From: Chelydra serpentina
Lineage: Eukaryota > Chordata > Testudines > Chelydridae
Reading direction: 5' to 3'
DNA length: 64,000 nt
Assembly: GCA_037349315.1 (NCBI GenBank)
Contig: JBAIAC010000571.1
Location: 5,001-69,000, forward strand
Part shown: positions 1 to 12,300 of the stretch, piece after piece
Layout of the letters: the number at the start of each line of letters is the position of its first letter
Position numbering within the stretch: position 1 is the first letter of the stretch
Made by a program: the position numbers and the translations under genes
Notes under the pieces: generated by a model
Seen by the model: the letters and a program-made list of their open reading frames with translations, nothing else
Databases searched by the model: none
Told to the model about the DNA's origin: nothing

Positions 1-330
1 CTGTGTGTCCCATGTATCGATCCCCCCCACTCAGCCTGGCTCTGTGTCCTGTGTAATCCATCCCTCCATTCATCTCCACAGTCACTTTTCTATCCATCTC
101 CCCACAAACCCCACTATCCATCCATCCATCCGCTGACGTCCGTCTATCCACCCTTCCCTCCATGGCCCCACACCACTCTATCCATCCATCCATCTCTATA
201 CACATCCTTCCCCATACACATCCAACCCCGCCCCATCCTTCCCATACACATCACTGCATGCATCTGTTCCTCCTCCCCGCTCCACCCACCCTTCCCCTAC
301 ACACCCCTTGACCTGGCTAAGTCATGGGTC
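1..330. repeat. Degenerate (ATCC)n/C-rich sequence
   Basis: CCATCCATCC tracts mixed with single-copy C-rich sequence; two copies of CTGGCTAAGTCATGGGTCTCC lie near 313 and 361. No gene is seen. Confidence 0.7.
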
Positions 331-796
331 TCCCTCCGTCCGCGTACACACCCCTCTACCTGGCTAAGTCATGGGTCTCCAAAATGCCATTGTCAACGGG
401 GAAGCCGCACTGAGCGTGGGTGTTTTAGGGGTCGGTACGAGGCCCAGCCTTAGCCATCGTTTCTCTCGACGATCTGGGCGTGGATAGAAAATCCCCGCTG
501 ATCACATGGGCGGCCGATGCCCACGGGGTGAATACCGGGGATGGGGGCACGGGGCAACCCCGCAGAGCGGGCTGGGCTGCTTGGGGAGCTGGGCCCGTTC
601 AAACAAAACGTGTGCGAAGAGACACAGGCAAGGTCACGGAGAGAGTGGCCGGGGACGTCCCCGCGGGCTTGGGGGGGCTGCGTCCTGCACAGCCAGGGTG
701 GGAACAGATTTAGGGGTCACAGAACAGGAGCTGCCAGTGCGATGCTGGGGTGAAAAGGGTGAGAGGAATCCTTGGAAGTATAAGCAGGGTAGTTTA
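331..796. other. Single-copy stretch without recognised gene
   Basis: Moderate GC, with short open frames only. No splice-bounded exon with family similarity was seen. Confidence 0.5.
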
Positions 797-850
797 TCTA
801 TCTATCTATCCTCATACACCCCCTCTATCTATCTAGCCCCATCCCCCCCC

Positions 851-888
<38 letters not shown>

Positions 889-900
889 CTCATACACCCC

Positions 901-938
<38 letters not shown>

Positions 939-978
939 CTCATACACCCCCTCTATCTATCTAGCCCCATCCCCCCCC

Positions 979-1032
<54 letters not shown>

Positions 1033-1044
1033 CCCACCCACCCC

Positions 1045-1077
<33 letters not shown>

Positions 1078-1091
1078 GCCCCATCCCCCCC

Positions 1092-1165
<74 letters not shown>

Positions 1166-1205
1166 CTCATACACCCCCTCTATCTATCTAGCCCCATCCC
1201 CCCCC

Positions 1206-1264
<59 letters not shown>
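797..1264. repeat. (TCTA)n tetranucleotide microsatellite
   Basis: Long TATC/TCTA runs interrupted by a recurring CCTCATACACCCC and by AGCCCCATCCCCCCC, so the array has a block structure. Confidence 0.97.
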
Positions 1265-1515
1265 CACCTCCTCTCTCTTTGTCCCCGCCCCCCATTCAGT
1301 GCGAACCCCACCCCGGGCACTGTGTGCTGCGTTTCCCCAGTTGTGGGAACTGGAGCGGGGGGCAGGCTGTGTCCCATTGTCCCCCCCACCCCACTTCCCC
1401 AGGTGCTCTGTGCCCTTGGCAGGCGCCTGCGCCGAGGCCTTAGTTCTCTGTGCTCCAGCCGGGCTGGGCTATTCTTAGCAGCCGCGCCTTTGATTCATGC
1501 TTCTGAGAGCACATG

Positions 1516-1563
1516 TCTGTGTGTGCGTGTGTGTGTGTGTGTGCGCCTGCGCTGAGTGCAGCA

Positions 1564-1594
<31 letters not shown>

Positions 1595-2225
1595 AGTGCT
1601 GAGTGCAGCAGTCTGTGTGTGTGTGTGTGTGCCCGTGTGTGTGAGTGCTGAGTGCAGCAGTCTGTGTGTGTGTGTGTGTGTGCCCGTGTGCGTGAGTGCT
1701 GAGTGCAGCAGTCTGTGTGTGTGTGTGTGTGCCCGTGTGCGTGAGTGCTGAGTGCAGCAGTCTGTGTGTGTGTGTGTGTGCCCGTGTGTGTGAGTGCTAC
1801 ACCCGTGTGTGTGTGTGCCCGTGTGTGTGAGTGCTGAGTGCAGCAGTCTGTGTGTGTGTGTGTGTGCCCGTGTGTGTGAGTGCTGAGTGCAGCAGTCTGT
1901 GTGTGTGTGTGTGTGTGTGTGTGCCCGTGTGCGTGAGTGCTGAGTGCAGCAGTCTGTGTGTGTGTGTGTGTGCCCGTGTGTGTGAGTGCTACACCCGTGT
2001 GTGTGTGTGCCCGTGTGTGTGAGTGCTGAGTGCAGCAGTCTGTGTGTGTGTGTGTGTGCCCGTGTGCGTGAGTGCTGAGTGCAGCAGTCTGTGTGTGTGT
2101 GTGTGTGCCCGTGTGTGTGAGTGCTACACCCGTGTGTGTGTGTGCCCGTGTGTGTGAGTGCTGAGTGCAGCAGTCTGTGTGTGTGCCCGTGTGTGTGCCC
2201 GTGTGTGTGAGTGCTGAGTGCAGCA

Positions 2226-2256
<31 letters not shown>

Positions 2257-2545
2257 CCCGTGTGCGTGAGTGCTGAGTGCAGCAGTCTGTGTGTGTGTGT
2301 GTGTGCCCGTGTGTGTGAGTGCTACACCCGTGTGTGTGTGTGCCCGTGTGTGTGAGTGCTGAGTGCAGCAGTCTGTGTGTGTGTGTGTGCCCGTGTGTGT
2401 GAGTGCTGAGTGCAGCAGTGCCTGTGTGTGTGTGCACTGAGTGAAGCAGTGTGCGTGTTTGTGCGTGTGCACTGAAGGCAGCAGTGCCCGTGTGTGTGTG
2501 CACTGAATGCAGCAGTCTGTGCGTGTGCACAGCGTGTGCGGGTGT
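1516..2545. repeat. (TG)n-bearing minisatellite
   Basis: Tandem units of GAGTGCTGAGTGCAGCAGTC plus a (TG)n run plus CCCGTGTGTG; the TG run length varies between copies. The long antisense HTHTHT frames here are artefacts of the repeat. Confidence 0.97.
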
Positions 2546-2819
2546 GTATGTGAGTGCGCCAGCGGGTGTGTGTGTGTAGCGCTGGGAGAGTGTCTGTGTC
2601 TAGCTGGGCAGAGGGGTGGCTGGCCCCGCAGTGTGTGTGTAGGGGGCTGATGCTCTGCCTGGCTGAGGGGTGGGGGTTGGGGGGTGTTTAAACCCAGGGG
2701 AAAATGGACCAGCCCCCCCCCCCCCGCTCCGTCCTGCTCTGAGGGGCGGGGGGGGGGGGGGGCGCTGAATCCCAGTAGCTGGAGCGAGTTGGGGCCCTGT
2801 GGGGTCAGAGGGCAGTAGG

Positions 2820-2935
2820 GATGCAGGTCAAAGGGGTCAGAGGTCAGGGGGGAATTAAGGTCACAGGTCAAAGGGGATTAGGGGTCAGTGGATGAATGGG
2901 GTCAAGGTCAAAGGGGTCAGAGGTCAGGGCGGGCA
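2820..2935. promoter_or_regulatory. Cluster of AGGTCA nuclear-receptor half-sites
   Basis: Many GGTCA half-sites in about 110 bases, including a perfect DR1, AGGTCA-C-AGGTCA, at 2858-2870. The sequence is itself a degenerate short repeat, so function is uncertain. Confidence 0.35.
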
Positions 2936-3189
2936 GCAGCGTCAATGGGAGGTTTGGGGGAATTTTCACCCCATGCCCTGCCCCCCGTCTCTGGGGCACC
3001 CCCAGGTATCCCCCCCCAGATTGGCCCCAGCCCCCCCAGGACAGGCTGTGGGGCCCGTTTGCTGGCAGCGAGTGAGCTGGGGGGCTGTTGTCAGAGGAGC
3101 GGGGTCCCCGCTCTGGGTTCCAGCCACCCATCCTGGGGAGGGGGCTCCCCAATGTTCACAGCCCCCCAGGAGGGGAGGGGGCCCTAGTG

Positions 3190-3915
3190 GATTGTGGGGT
3201 GGAGCCAGGACTCCTGGGTTCTCTCCCAGGCTCTGGGGAGGGTGGAGGGGAGCCAGTGGATTGTGGGGTGGAGCCAGGACTCCTGGGTTCTCTCCCAGGC
3301 TCTGGGGAGGGTGGAGGGGGGCCCAGTGGATTGTGGGGTGGAGCCAGGACTCCTGGGTTCTCTCCCAGGCTCTGGGAGGGTGGAGGGGAGCCCAGTGGAT
3401 GTGGGGTGGAGCCAGGACTCCTGGGTTCTCTCCCAGGCTCTGGGGAGGGTGGAGGGGGGGCCCAGTGGGTTGTGGGGTGGAGCCAGGACTCCTGGGTTCT
3501 CTCCCAGGCTCTGGGAGGGTGGAGGGGAGCCTAGTGGGGTGGAGCCAGGACTCCTGGGTTCTCTCCCAGGCTCTGAGGAGGGTGGAGGGGAGCCAGTGGA
3601 TTGTGGGTGGAGCCAGGACTCCTGGGTTCTCTCCCAGGCTCTGGGGAGGGTGGAGGGGGGGCCCAGTGGGTTGTGGGGTGGAGCCAGGACTCCTGGGTTC
3701 TCTCCCAGGCTCTGGGGAGGGTGGAGGGGGGCCCAGTGGATTGTGGGGTGGAGCCAGGACTCCTGGGTTCTCTCCCAGGCTCTGGGGAGGGTGGAGGGGG
3801 GGCCCAGTGGGTTGTGGGGTGGAGCCAGGACTCCTGGGTTCTCTCCCAGGCTCTGGGAGGGTGGAGGGGAGCCTAGTGGGGTGGAGCCAGGACTCCTGGG
3901 TTCTCTCCCAGGCTG
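3190..3915. repeat. ~70 bp minisatellite with AGGACTCCTGGGTTCTC core
   Basis: About 11 copies of GGGGTGGAGCCAGGACTCCT, GGGTTCTCTCCCAGGCTCTG, GGGAGGGTGGAGG. The core is shared with the dispersed tRNA-like repeat family found throughout the window. Confidence 0.95.
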
Positions 3916-4012
3916 GGGGGCGGGGTGGGGGGCTCACTCTGCCCAGTGGGTTTTCCCTCTGGATTGAGACATGGTGGAGGCAGAGCGAGGGGAGCCGCTC
4001 TGATGGCTGTCT

Positions 4013-4026
4013 GTCTCCATGGAAAC
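4013..4026. promoter_or_regulatory. RFX X-box-like motif
   Basis: GTCTCCATGGAAAC, a near-palindromic match to the RFX X-box GTNNCCATGGNAAC, in single-copy sequence between two minisatellites about 5 kb upstream of the SHANK1 start codon. Confidence 0.45.
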
Positions 4027-4284
4027 GTGGCAGGGCGATGGAGGGAAGCCAGGCCCCAGGCCTGCTGGGGGGCGGGGCTGGGGCTGGAGGGGGGTCAGCC
4101 CGGCCAGCCAGCGGGCGAGGGTGGGGGGCAGCCAGGCCTGCAGGGGGCACCTGAGGTACGTGGGTTGGGGGGGAATGGACCCGTCCCCGAGACACATGAT
4201 GTGGGGGGCAGGATATTTGCAGATGTGCCTCTGCTCCGGGCTCACACAAAGGCCTTCGCATGGGTGGGGAGGTTAGTGGTTGGG

Positions 4285-5440
4285 GGGGCGCAGGGGGGCT
4301 CTGAACTGTCATTGGGGTGCAGGGGAGGCTCTGAGCTCTCATGGGGGCGCAGGGGGGCTCTGAATTGTCATGGGGGCACGGGGGGGGCTTTGAGCTGTCA
4401 TGGGGCACAGGGGGGCTCTGAGCTCTCTCGGGGGGTGCAGGGGGGCTCTGAGCTGTCATTGGGGTGCAGGGGAGGCTCTGAGCTCTCATGGGGGCGCAGG
4501 GGGGCTCTGAATTGTCATGGGGGCACGGGGGGCTTTGAGCTGTCATGGGGGCACAGGGGGGCTCTGAGCTCTCTCGGGGGGTGCAGGGGGGCTCTGAGCT
4601 GTCATGGGGGGTGCAGGGGGGCTCTGAGCTGTCATGGGGGGCACATGAGGGGTTCTGAGCTGTCATGGGGGCGCTGGGGAGGCTCTGAGCTGTCTCGGGG
4701 GGCGCAGGGGGGCTCTGAACTGTCATGGGGGCACGGGGTGGCTTTGAGCTGTCATGGGGGCGCAGGGGGGCTCTGAGCTCTCTTGGGGGGTGCAGGGGGG
4801 CTCTGAGCTGTCATGGGGGTGCAGGGGGGGCTCTGAGCTGTCATGGGGGGTGCAGGGGGGCTCTGAGCTGTCATGGGGGGCACAGGAGGGGCTCTGAGTT
4901 GTCATGGGGGCGCAGGGGAGGCTCTGAGCTGTCATGGGGGCGCAGGGGGGCTCTGAACTGTCATTGGGGTGCAGGGGAGGCTCTGAGCTCTCATGGGGGG
5001 TGCAGGGGGGCTCTGAACTGTCATAGAGGCACGGGGGGCTCTGAGCTGTCTTGGGGGGCGCAGGGGGGCTCTGAGCTGTCTTGGGGGGCACAGAGGGGCT
5101 CTGAGCTGTCATGGGGGGCACAGGGGGGCTCTGAGCTGTCTTGGGGTGCAGGGGGCTCTGAGCTGTCTTGGGGGGTGCAGGGGGGCTCTGAGCTGTCATG
5201 GGGGGCGCAGGGGGGCTCTGAGCTGTCTTGGGGCGCAGGGGGGCTCTGAGCTGTCTTGGGGGGCACAGAGTGGCTCTGAGCTGTCATGGGGGGCGCAGGG
5301 GGGCTCTGAGCTGTCTTGGGGCGCAGGGGGGCTCTGAGCTGTCTTGGGGGTGCAGGGGGGCTCTGAGCTGTCATGGGGGGCGCAGGGGGGCTCTGAGCTG
5401 TCATGGGGGGCGCAGGGGGGCTCTCAGCTGTCATGGGGGG
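4285..5440. repeat. ~30 bp G-rich minisatellite
   Basis: Roughly 35-40 copies of CTCTGAGCTGTCATGGGGGG, CGCAGGGGGG. The + strand carries runs of five or six G, giving G-quadruplex potential. Confidence 0.95.
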
Positions 5441-5689
5441 TGAAGGCGGGGGGGGGCTGTACTGTCACTGGAGCAGTGTTAGGTGTCTTGAGTGGGGGCA
5501 GAGCCCAAAGCAGGTTGGGGGTGGGGAGGCAGGGGTGCTGGTGGGGGTGGAGGGGTGCATGGGACAGTTTAAATCCCCCCAGGCCCAGCTGGGGAGGGGG
5601 GGAAATGAGCATCCGAATTGCACTCAGGGACCCAGGGGGGACTGGCATAGAGTGAGCTGCGGGTGCGAGGGGCCAGGGCTGCCTGTCCG

Positions 5690-7445
5690 TCCATCCACAG
5701 CCCTCAGTCTGTCCCTCTGCGCGGCCCTCCCTCCCTCCATCCTCTGTCCGTCCGTCTGTCCCTGCACCCTGTGTCTGTCCCTCTGCCCGTGTACACACCT
5801 CTCCATCCATCCACCCTCCATCCATCCCTCTGTCCCTGCGCCTGTGTATGCCCTCCGCACCTGTGCGCATCCCTCCCTCCCTCCATCCATCCATCCTCCG
5901 TCCATCCGTCCGTCCCTGCACCCTGTGTCTGTCCCTCCGCACCTGTGCGCATCCATCCATCCATCCTCCATCCGTCCGTCCATCCCTGCGCCCTGTGTCT
6001 GTCCCTCTGCCCATGTACACACCCCTCCCTCCATCCATCCTCCATCCATCCCTCTGTCCCTGCGCCTGTGTCTGTCCCTCCGCCCCTGTGCGCATCCCTC
6101 CCTCCCTCCCTCCATCCATCCTCCGTCCATCCGTCCGTCCCTGCACCCTGTGTCTGTCCCTCCGCCCCTGTGCGCATCCATCCATCCGTCCATCCCTCCA
6201 TCCATCCTTCTGTCACTGCACCCTGTGTCTGTCCCTCCGCCCCTGGGCACATCCCTCCATTCATCCTCCATCCGTCCGTCCATCCATGTGCCCTGTGTCT
6301 GTCCCTCCGCCCCTGTGCGCATCCCTCCCTCCATCCATCCATCCATCCTCCATCCGTCCGTCCGTCCCTGCGCCCTGTGTCTGTCCCTCTGCCCATGTAC
6401 ACACCCCTCCATCCATCCCTCCATCCCTGTGCCCTGTGTCTTCCCCTCCATCCCTGTGCGCATCCATCCATCCATCCATCCATCCACCCTCCATCCATCC
6501 ATCCATCCATCCATCCTCCATCCATCCTCCGTCCATCCGTCTGTCCCTGCACCCTGTGTCTGTCCGTCCGCCCCTGTGCGCATCCATCCATCCGTCCATC
6601 CTCCATCCATCCTTCTGTCACTGCACCCTGTGTCTGTCCCTCCGCCCCTGGGCACATCCCTCCATTCATCCTCCATCCGTCCGTCCATCCATGTGCCCTG
6701 TGTCTGTCCCTCCGCCCCTGTGCGCACCCCTCCATCCATCCATCCATCCTCCATCCATCCATCCTCCATCCGTCCGTCCGTCCCTGCGCCCTGTGTCTGT
6801 CCCTCTGCCTATGTACACACCCCTCCATCCATCCCTCCATCCCTGTGCCCTGTGTCTTCCCCTCCATCCCGTGCGCATCCATCCATCCATCCATCCACCC
6901 TCCATCCATCCATCCATCCATCCACCCTCCATCCATCCATCCATCCATCCATCCATCCATCCATCCATCCATCCACCCTCCATCCATCCATCCATCCCTC
7001 CGTCTGTCCCTGCACCCTGTGTCTGTCCTTTGCCCATGTACACACCACTCCATCCATCCACCCTCCATCCATCCCTCTGTCACTGCGCCCTGTGTCTGTC
7101 CCTCCGCCCCTGTGCGCATCCATCCATCCACCCTCCATCCATCCATCCGTCCATTCATCCATCCATCCCTCCATCCCTGCACCCTGTGTCTGTCCCTCTG
7201 CCCCTCTGCGCATCCATCCATCCGTCTGTCCGTCCGTCCCTGCGCCTGTCCCTCTGCCCGTGTACACACCCCTCCATCCATCCGTCCATCCTCCATTCAT
7301 CCCTCTGTCCCTGCACCCTGTGTCTGCTCCTCCGCCCCTGTGCGCATCCCTCCATCCGTCCCTCCATTCTCCATCCCTCGTCCCTTCCCGCACCCCTCTC
7401 TCTATTCCTCTGTGTTTACATGGAGCTGTCCCGTCTTCCCTCCCA
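5690..7445. repeat. (CATC/CGTC)n minisatellite with higher-order units
   Basis: CCATCCATCC runs alternate with CCCTGTGTCTGTCCCTCCGC, CCCTGTGCGCATC and CCCATGTACACACC. All three frames of both strands are open, so the long ORFs are artefacts. Confidence 0.96.
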
Positions 7446-7634
7446 TCCTATGTCTGCCTGTGTCTGTCTGTCTGTGCAGGTATCTAATCTTCCCTCCCGT
7501 TTACACCCCCTGACCGCCGTCCCCAGGATTCTTCCAGGTGGAAGTTGCCGTGGGGTGAGGCTGCCGCCACCGTTATGAGCTGTGCATGGCTGGGCTGACT
7601 GCCCGGAGATCTGAGTTAGAGATCCCAGAATGTT

Positions 7635-8650
7635 ATCTCAGCCCTGGGCGAGGGGTCCCCGTGTGCCCAGCGCCCACCTCAGAGGGGCCGCGTCCCAGCC
7701 CTGGGCGAGGGGTCCCCGTGTGCCCAGCGCCCACCTCAGAGGGGCCGCGTCTCAGCCCTGGGCGAGGGGTCCCCGTGTGCCCAGCGCCCACCTCAGAGGG
7801 GCCGCGTCCCAGCACCGGGCGAGGGGTCCCCGTGTACCCAACCCCCACCTCAGAGGGGCCGCGTCCCAGCACCGGGCGAGGGGTCCCCGTGTACCCAACC
7901 CCCACCTCAGAGGGGCCGCGTCCCAGCACTGGGCCAGGGGTCCCCGTGTACCCAACACCCCCACCTCAGAGGGGCCGCGTCCCAGCACCGGGCGAGGGGT
8001 CCCCGTGTACCCAACCCCCACCTCAGAGGGGCCGCGTCCCAGCACCGGGCGAGGGGTCCCCGTGTACCCAACCCCCACCTCAGAGGGGCCGCGTCCCAGC
8101 CCTGGGCGAGGGGTCCCCGTGTACCCAACCCCCACCTCAGAGGGGCCGCGTCCCAGCACCGGGCGAGGGGTCCCCGTGTACCCAACCCCCACCTCAGAGG
8201 GGCCGCGTCCCAGCACCGGGCGAGGGGTCCCCGTGTACCCAACCCCCACCTCAGAGGGGCCGCGTCCCAGCACTGGGCCAGGGGTCCCCGTGTACCCAAC
8301 CCCCACCTCAGAGGGGCCGCGTCCCAGCACCGGGCGAGGGGTCCCCGTGTACCCAACCCCCACCTCAGAGGGGCCGCGTCCCAGCACCGGGCGAGGGTCC
8401 CCGTGTACCCAACCCCCACCTCAGAGGGGCCGCGTCCCAGCCCTGGGCGAGGGGTCCCCGTGTACCCAACCCCCACCTCAGAGGGGCCGCGTCCCAGCAC
8501 CGGGCGAGGGGTCCCCGTGTACCCAACCCCCACCTCAGAGGGGCCGCGTCCCAGCACCGGGCGAGGGGTCCCCGTGTACCCAACCCCCACCTCAGAGGGG
8601 CCGCGTCCCAGCCCTGGGCCAGGGGTCCCCGTGTACCCAACCCCCACCCC
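7635..8650. repeat. 57 bp minisatellite (GGGCGAGGGGTCCCCGTG core)
   Basis: About 18 well-preserved copies of CAGCACCGGGCGAGGGGTCC, CCGTGTACCCAACCCCCACC, TCAGAGGGGCCGCGTC. Related arrays occur at 10330-10985 and, inverted, at 24525-25290 and 44590-44865. Confidence 0.97.
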
Positions 8651-9096
8651 ACAGGCAGCTGTCTTTCGGGGCGGGGGGGGGGGTGGTAGCAGAGTTCAGG
8701 CCCAGGGCTCTGACCGCCCCGATCCTCTGTCCTTCTGGGCTAATTTTAGCCAGTGGTAGGATGCGAGGAAAAGTGGGGCAGATGTCCCACGGCGTCGGCG
8801 GGGGGGGGGAGGCGGGGGGGCGGGACTCTGGGAGGGGCTGCTCCAGATTGCTGGGCCCCAGGCGCTGAGCGGAACTGGGACAAGGACCCACAAAGTCACC
8901 CGCCAGGACTGGCGGGGCTGGGGGGGGGGGTCAGGGAGAGGTGAGGGTGGTAGGGGAGAGGTGGGGAGAGCAGGGGGGGGCGGTTTATGGCTCAGTGCAT
9001 GGGTCTGCATGGGGGAGGGCAGCCTGCCACCCTCTGCCCCCCATAATGACCCCCCCCATCTTTCTCTCTCTGCTCCCCCTCCCCGCCTCCCACCAG
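8651..9096. other. G/C-rich flank of SHANK1 exon 1
   Basis: Single-copy G-rich and C-rich sequence ending in the pyrimidine tract before the first coding exon. No conserved exon is recognised. Confidence 0.5.
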
Positions 9097-9326
9097 CAGG
9101 CCTGTGATGCGGGACGATGCCCCGGAGTCCCGGGTCCAGCGAGGAGGACAGGGTCTCGGAGTATCCCGAGGGGGAGTCAGACTCCGAAAGCTCCCGCGAC
9201 GGCCCCCCCGGCACTAGCCCCGGCCCCCTGGACCGCATGACCCAGGGGCCCCCCATGTCGGTGCCCGACGACGCCCGCTTCAGTATGATGGTCTTTCGGA
9301 TTGGCATCCCTGACCTGCACCAGACG
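9097..9326 (+). CDS. SHANK1: SHANK1 coding exon 1 (start codon, Shank N-terminal region)
   Basis: The ATG at 9117 opens residues 1-70, which start MPRSPGSSEEDR and end in the SHANK-typical SMMVFRIGIPDLHQT. The exon ends in phase 0 at a GTGAGC donor. A pyrimidine-rich tract and CAG CAG just upstream (to 9096 or 9099) look like a 3' splice site, so the 5' UTR is probably spliced in from an exon further upstream that I cannot place. The start is chosen because the residues after it match the acidic, serine-rich N-terminus of mammalian SHANK1. Confidence 0.9.
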
Positions 9327-12300
9327 GTGAGCGGGGGTGCGGGGGGGCCCGGCCGGGGGGGAAGGGAGCTCCCCATCCTGCCCCCGATGACGGGGGTATG
9401 GGGGGACATCCCTGACCTGCACCACGTGGTAATGGGTTGGGGGGGGGGAAGGCGCCAGAGAGGAGGGTCCTCCATTCTCCCCTTTCTCTTTACCCCACAA
9501 AAGAGGGGCTGGGGGGAAAATTACCCCAGCTCCCTCCTCCCCCCAACTAGCCCCCTCCCCTCCCGCAGAGTCCCCCACCTCTCCCCCTGCCCCCACCCAT
9601 CCTCCTGCCTAGCTCCTCCTCCCCCCCAGCTTCTCTGCTCCCCCTTCCCCTCCCCAGCCTTCCCCCATCCTCCCCACGCCCCTCCCCCCAAGCCTCCTCC
9701 TCCCGCATCTCCGCCTTTCTTCTGTCCTTGTATCTCCCCCTCCCCTTCTGGCTCCTTTCTCCGCTCCCCCCGCCCCTCCCCCCTTCTCCCCTCCCCCCTC
9801 GTTCCCTGGGGGGGTCATTAGCGGAACTGGATGAATCCCGTTCTCAGCAGGATCTGGAGCCAGTGTCAGCCGACTCCCCCCCCACTGCCGGACCCTTTGA
9901 TCTGGGGCTGGGGGGGGCGGACAGCCGCAGTGCAGGGAGCTGTGCCCCCTGAGGGCGCCTGCCTCCTTTCCCCCCTCCCCATGAGCATCTACCCCCCCTT
10001 GTCTGTCATGTGCCCCCCCCCCCGCTTGGGCCCCGCCTCTGATCCCCTCTCCCGCACAGGTAGGGGGTGGGCCCCATTCTTGCCCCTGGCACTGGGGGGA
10101 GGGGGCTCCCGCCCCCCAAATCCATCCCCTGTCTGCTCAGGCGCACCATGGAAACGGTTGCTATGGATCACCAATTGTCATCTCCTTGGCGACGGGTCCG
10201 GTTCTGCTGGCACTGCCGGTTGCCTAGGCCCTGTCTGAACCTGGGGGGGAAGGCAACCGTGGGGGGTGGGGCCTGGGACAGGTTCCCACTAGGGGGCCTC
10301 AGCTGTTGGGAATGGGGTGGGGTCCAGCAGGGGGGCTCCTCACAGTCAGCGCCAGGCGAGAGGTCCCCCTGTAAACCAACGCACCCCAGAGGGGCTGCAT
10401 CTCAGTGGCCGGGCGAGGGGTCCCCATAAACCCAACCCCACGCCCACCCAGAGGGGGCTGCATCTCAGTGCCGGGCGAGGGGTCCCCGTATACTCAGCCC
10501 CCACGCCCCACCCCAGAGGGGCCGCATCTCAGCGCCAGGGGAGGGGCCCCCGTATACCCATCCCCCATGCCCCACCCCAGAGGGGCTGCATCTCAGTGCC
10601 GGGCGAGGGGTCCCCGTATACTCAGCCCCCACGCCCCACCCCCAGAGGGGCTGCATCTCAGTGCCGGGCGAGGGGTCCCCATATACCCATCCCCCACGCC
10701 TCACCCCAGAGGGACCGCATCTCAGTGCCGGGCGAGGGGTCCCCATATACCCAACCCCCATGCCCCACCCCAGAGGGGCCGCATCTCAGTGCTGGGTGAG
10801 GGGTCCCCGTATACTCAGGCCCCACGCCCCACCCAAGAGGTGGTCGCATCTCAGTGCCGGGTGAGGGGTCCCCATATACTCAGCCCCCATGCCCCACCCC
10901 AGAGGGGCCGCATCTCAGTGCCGGGCGAGGGGTCCCCGTATACTCAGCCCCCACGCCCCACCCCAGAGGTGGTTGCATCGCTGTGCTCCACGCTGCCCCC
11001 CCCTCCCCACGGACTCAGGCCTCCCTGCCCACTCTCTGCCCCCCCGCCCAGAAATGCCTGCGGTTCAACCCCGACGCGGCCATCTGGGTGGCCAAGCAGC
11101 AGATCCTCTGCACCCTGAACGAGAGCCTCAAGGACGTGCTGAACTACGGGCTCTTCCAGCCGGCCACCAACGGGCGGGACGCCAAGTTCCTGGACGAGGA
11201 GCGGCTGCTGCGTGACTACCCCCAGAGCTTCGAGAAGGGCGTGCCCTACCTCGAGGTGCCCCGCCCCAGCCGGGGCAGCGGGGGGAGGGGCTTGGTGGGC
11301 AGGGGCGGGGCTACAGGTGCAAGGGGAGGGGCTTGGTGGGCAGGGGCGGGGCTATGGGCACAACGGGGCGTGGTGTTGAGGGAGGAGGCGGGGCTCTGGA
11401 CACAAGGGGAGGTGCTTTATGGAGCGGGGTGGGGCTCTGGACACAGGGGAGGGGTTTAGTCAGAGGAGGCGGGGCTACATGCGCAACGGGGAGGGACTTT
11501 GAGGGAGGAAGGGCTCTGGGCACAAGAGGGGGTAGCTTGGTGAGCAAAGGAGGGGCTGCAGGCACAAAGGGGAGGGGTTTAGTCAGAGGAGGCGGGGCTA
11601 CAGACACAAGGGGGAGGGACTTTGAGGGAGGAGGGGCTCTGGGCACAAGAGGGAGTAGCGTGGCGAGCAGGGGAGGGGCTGCAGGCACAAGGGGGAGGGG
11701 TTTAGTCAGAGGAGGCGGGGCTACAGACACAAGGGGGAGGGACTTTGAGGGAGGAGGGGCTCTGGGCACAAGAGGGAGTAGCGTGGCGAGCAGGGGAGGG
11801 GCTGCAGGCACAAAGGGGAGGGGTTTAGTCAGAGGAGGCGGGGCTACAGGCACAAGGGGGAGGGACTTTGAGGGAGGAGGGGCTCTGGGCACAAGAGGGA
11901 GTAGCGTGGCGAGCAGGGGAGGGGCTGCAGGCACAAGGGGGAGGGGCTTTGCGGGCGAGGCCGTAGGCACAGGGGAGTGGCTATGTGAGAGGGGGAGGAG
12001 CTCTGAGGGGTCACAGGGTCAGCATCGCCAGCTGCCGTAACCCCGCCCCTTTCCCCTCCCCCCTCCCCCGGCCAGTTCCGCTACAAGACCCGGGTTTACA
12101 AACAGACCAACCTGGATGAGAAGCAGCTGGCGAAACTGCACACCAAGGTGAGTGCCTTGCCCCTGCCCACTGGCCACGCCCCCGCCCACCTGGCCACGCC
12201 CCTCCACCCCCAACCCCCACCCCCGTCTCACCCTTGTCCTCCCATTGTCCCTCCTCCCAGCTCTCACCTCTCCCTGCGCCTCAGTGTCCCCCCAGCGTTC

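Noticed and set aside
1475..2871. Long minus-strand frames of HTHTHT-type peptide (351 and 458 codons)
   Set aside because: They are translations of a (CA)n-bearing minisatellite, open in several frames at once, with no splice or family support.
2892..5434. Overlapping 250-580 codon frames on both strands
   Set aside because: They follow the periodicity of the two G-rich minisatellites; unit lengths merely avoid stop codons.
5403..7578. Frames up to 694 codons of PSIHPSI/DGWMDGW peptide
   Set aside because: They are produced by (CATC)n repeats on both strands in all frames.
7635..8650. CRISPR-like array
   Set aside because: Regular spacing, but units are repeats throughout without unique spacers, in a vertebrate genome.
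7586..8868. Proline/arginine-rich 367-412 codon frames
   Set aside because: The 57 bp unit is a multiple of three, so open frames persist by arithmetic; sequence matches the dispersed repeat family, not a gene.
9387..9430. Possible duplicated coding piece (GVWGDIPDLHHVV) after exon 1
   Set aside because: A short echo of IPDLHQT in intron 1, in G-rich sequence without an acceptor and without conserved flanks.
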